Positions 62,930 through 64,000 of a stretch of 64,000 nt of DNA are shown here, piece by piece; position 1 is the first letter of the stretch, and each line of letters starts with the position of its first letter. Origin of the DNA: Archangium violaceum (GTDB lineage: Bacteria > Myxococcota > Myxococcia > Myxococcales > Myxococcaceae); contig NZ_CP069396.1 in NCBI RefSeq assembly GCF_016887565.1, positions 9,034,001 to 9,098,000 of the forward strand, read 5' to 3'. A program made the position numbers and the translations under genes. Under the pieces are notes generated by a model. It ran no database searches. It was not told the DNA's origin and worked only from the letters and a program-made list of their open reading frames with translations.

Positions 62930-64000
62930 ATGCCCGCCACCGTCCTCATCGTCGATGACGAGAAGAACATCCTCCTGACCCTCCAGACGTCGCTGCAGCT
63001 GGCGGGCTACCGCACGGAGCTGGCGGCCAGCGGCCAGGTGGCCCTGGACGTGGTGTCCGCGCGCCCGGTGGACGTGGTGTTGATGGACGTGAAGATGCCG
63101 GACATGGACGGACTGACGGTCCTGGGCCGGCTGATGGAGAGCAAGCCGGAGCTGCCCGTCATCATGATGTCCGGGCACGGCACCATCGACACGGCGGTGA
63201 AGGCCACGCAGCTGGGGGCGCGGGACTTCCTGGAGAAGCCCATCGCCCGCGACCGGCTGCTGGTGGCGCTGCGCAACGCGCTCAAGCACCAGGCGGTCAT
63301 GGAGGAGCTGCGCGCGCTGCGCGCGGAGGTGGGCCGCTACGACATGGTGGGCAATGGCCCGGCCATGCAGCGCATCTTCTCGCTCATCCAGCGCACGGCG
63401 CCCTCCGAGGGCCGCGTGCTCATCACCGGCGAGAACGGCACCGGCAAGGAGCTCATCGCCCGGGCGCTGCACCAGAACTCGAAGCGCAAGAGCGGGCCCT
63501 TCGTGAAGCTCAACTGCGCGGCGGTGCCGCACGAGCTCATCGAGAGCGAGCTGTTCGGCCACGAGAAGGGGGCCTTCACCGGCGCGGTGAGCGTGCGCCG
63601 GGGCAAGTTCGAGCTGGCCCACGAGGGCACGCTCTTCCTGGACGAGATTGGCGACATGCCCCAGGCCATGCAGGCCAAGCTGCTGCGCGTGCTGCAGGAG
63701 GGCGAGCTGGAGCGGGTGGGCGGCACGGAGACGCTCAAGGTGGACGTGCGCGTCATCGCCGCGACGAACAAGAACCTGGAGAAGGAGATCGAAGCGGGGC
63801 GGTTCCGCGAGGACCTCTACTACCGCATCAACGTGGTGCAGATTCACTCGCCGCCCCTGCGCGAGCGGCGGGAGGACCTGCCCGCGCTGATCGACGCCTT
63901 CCTGAAGGAGGCCTGTGCGCGCAACGGGCGCCGGCCGCTGTCGCTGTCTCCGGAGGCGCTGGCGGTGATGGCCGCCTATGACTACCCGGGCAACGTACGG
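62930..64000 (+). CDS. NtrC-family sigma-54 response regulator, 3' end outside
   Basis: Open from ATG 62930 (GTG 62921 also possible) to the window end, 357 residues visible. Receiver with Asp9/10 and phospho-Asp53 (VVLMDVKMPDMDG), then AAA+ with Walker A GENGTGKE, sigma-54 contact GAFTGA, Walker B GTLFLDEIGDM and the R-finger region ATNKNLEKEIEAGRFREDL. The DNA-binding domain lies beyond 64000. Activates sigma-54 promoters upon phosphorylation; its kinase is not obvious here. Confidence 0.95.
   Translation, partial: MPATVLIVDDEKNILLTLQTSLQLAGYRTELAASGQVALDVVSARPVDVVLMDVKMPDMDGLTVLGRLMESKPELPVIMMSGHGTIDTAVKATQLGARDFLEKPIARDRLLVALRNALKHQAVMEELRALRAEVGRYDMVGNGPAMQRIFSLIQRTAPSEGRVLITGENGTGKELIARALHQNSKRKSGPFVKLNCAAVPHELIESELFGHEKGAFTGAVSVRRGKFELAHEGTLFLDEIGDMPQAMQAKLLRVLQEGELERVGGTETLKVDVRVIAATNKNLEKEIEAGRFREDLYYRINVVQIHSPPLRERREDLPALIDAFLKEACARNGRRPLSLSPEALAVMAAYDYPGNVR

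Noticed and set aside
1-64000. tRNA genes, rRNA, CRISPR arrays, complete insertion sequences, prophage
   Set aside because: Scanned by eye for T-loop sequences, spaced direct repeats, full transposases and phage structural genes; none found apart from the IS91 scrap and isolated hydrolase domains.

Overview
The window is high-GC chromosomal DNA that looks myxobacterial, most likely from the Cystobacter/Archangium/Stigmatella branch. The evidence is the number of secreted lipoproteins, PAS-type sensor kinases, a chemosensory operon, a TolQ/TolR-type motor cassette, DUF3396 immunity genes and an IS91-type transposase remnant of the kind common in these genomes. No rRNA, tRNA or CRISPR array was seen.

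Layout. 1-16 kb is mostly ordinary genome: a partial hydrolase, lipoproteins, a two-gene phospholipase-D/partner operon (3.1-7.2 kb) beside a duplicated rtcB scrap, a TolQ-TolR-TolR motor cassette (7.4-9.0 kb), a PhoD-like phosphatase, an M23 peptidase, a BNR-repeat lipoprotein, and a Crp/DUF4386 pair. 16-40 kb is an accessory region full of broken genes: a decarboxylase tail abutting another gene's tail, eroded toxin-immunity loci, an IS91 scrap, a MerR/aldo-keto reductase pair of possibly foreign origin, a P450 scrap, copies and fragments of a kinase-like membrane protein family, an intact lipoprotein nuclease toxin with DUF3396 immunity protein (29.5-31.3 kb), a C-type lectin lipoprotein, an N-truncated M20 peptidase and a cardiolipin-synthase-like PLD lipoprotein. 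Four copies of an unnamed repeat of about 130-170 bp (2.65, 29.25, 31.55 and 34.63 kb, all in the same orientation) lie in or near this debris, three of them directly against truncated genes.

39.5-64 kb is conserved core: rtcB with an rbfA-like gene, msrB, an orphan DNA methyltransferase, rpmE, an operon of a CpoB/YbgF-like lipoprotein and a phosphoesterase-like protein, then one polycistron for a chemosensory pathway (CheW, CheW, MCP, MCP, CheA-REC, CheB, CheR-TPR). It continues with a Pal-like OmpA lipoprotein, a multi-PAS/GAF sensor kinase, a methyltransferase, a tandem polysaccharide-lyase-like protein, a LysM/GH19 hydrolase and a partial sigma-54-dependent response regulator.

The most striking observation is in the phosphoesterase-like gene at 43389-44510. 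It is interrupted by an in-frame UGA where related proteins carry the second Cys of a Cys-Gly-Cys motif. Ten bases downstream is a perfect 8-bp hairpin with a GGUCUG loop, the loop of well-studied bacterial SECIS elements. This reads as an unannotated selenoprotein. Second-rank candidates are the dispersed repeat family, the PLD/partner operon (a possible defence pair) and the SitA-like toxin-immunity pair.
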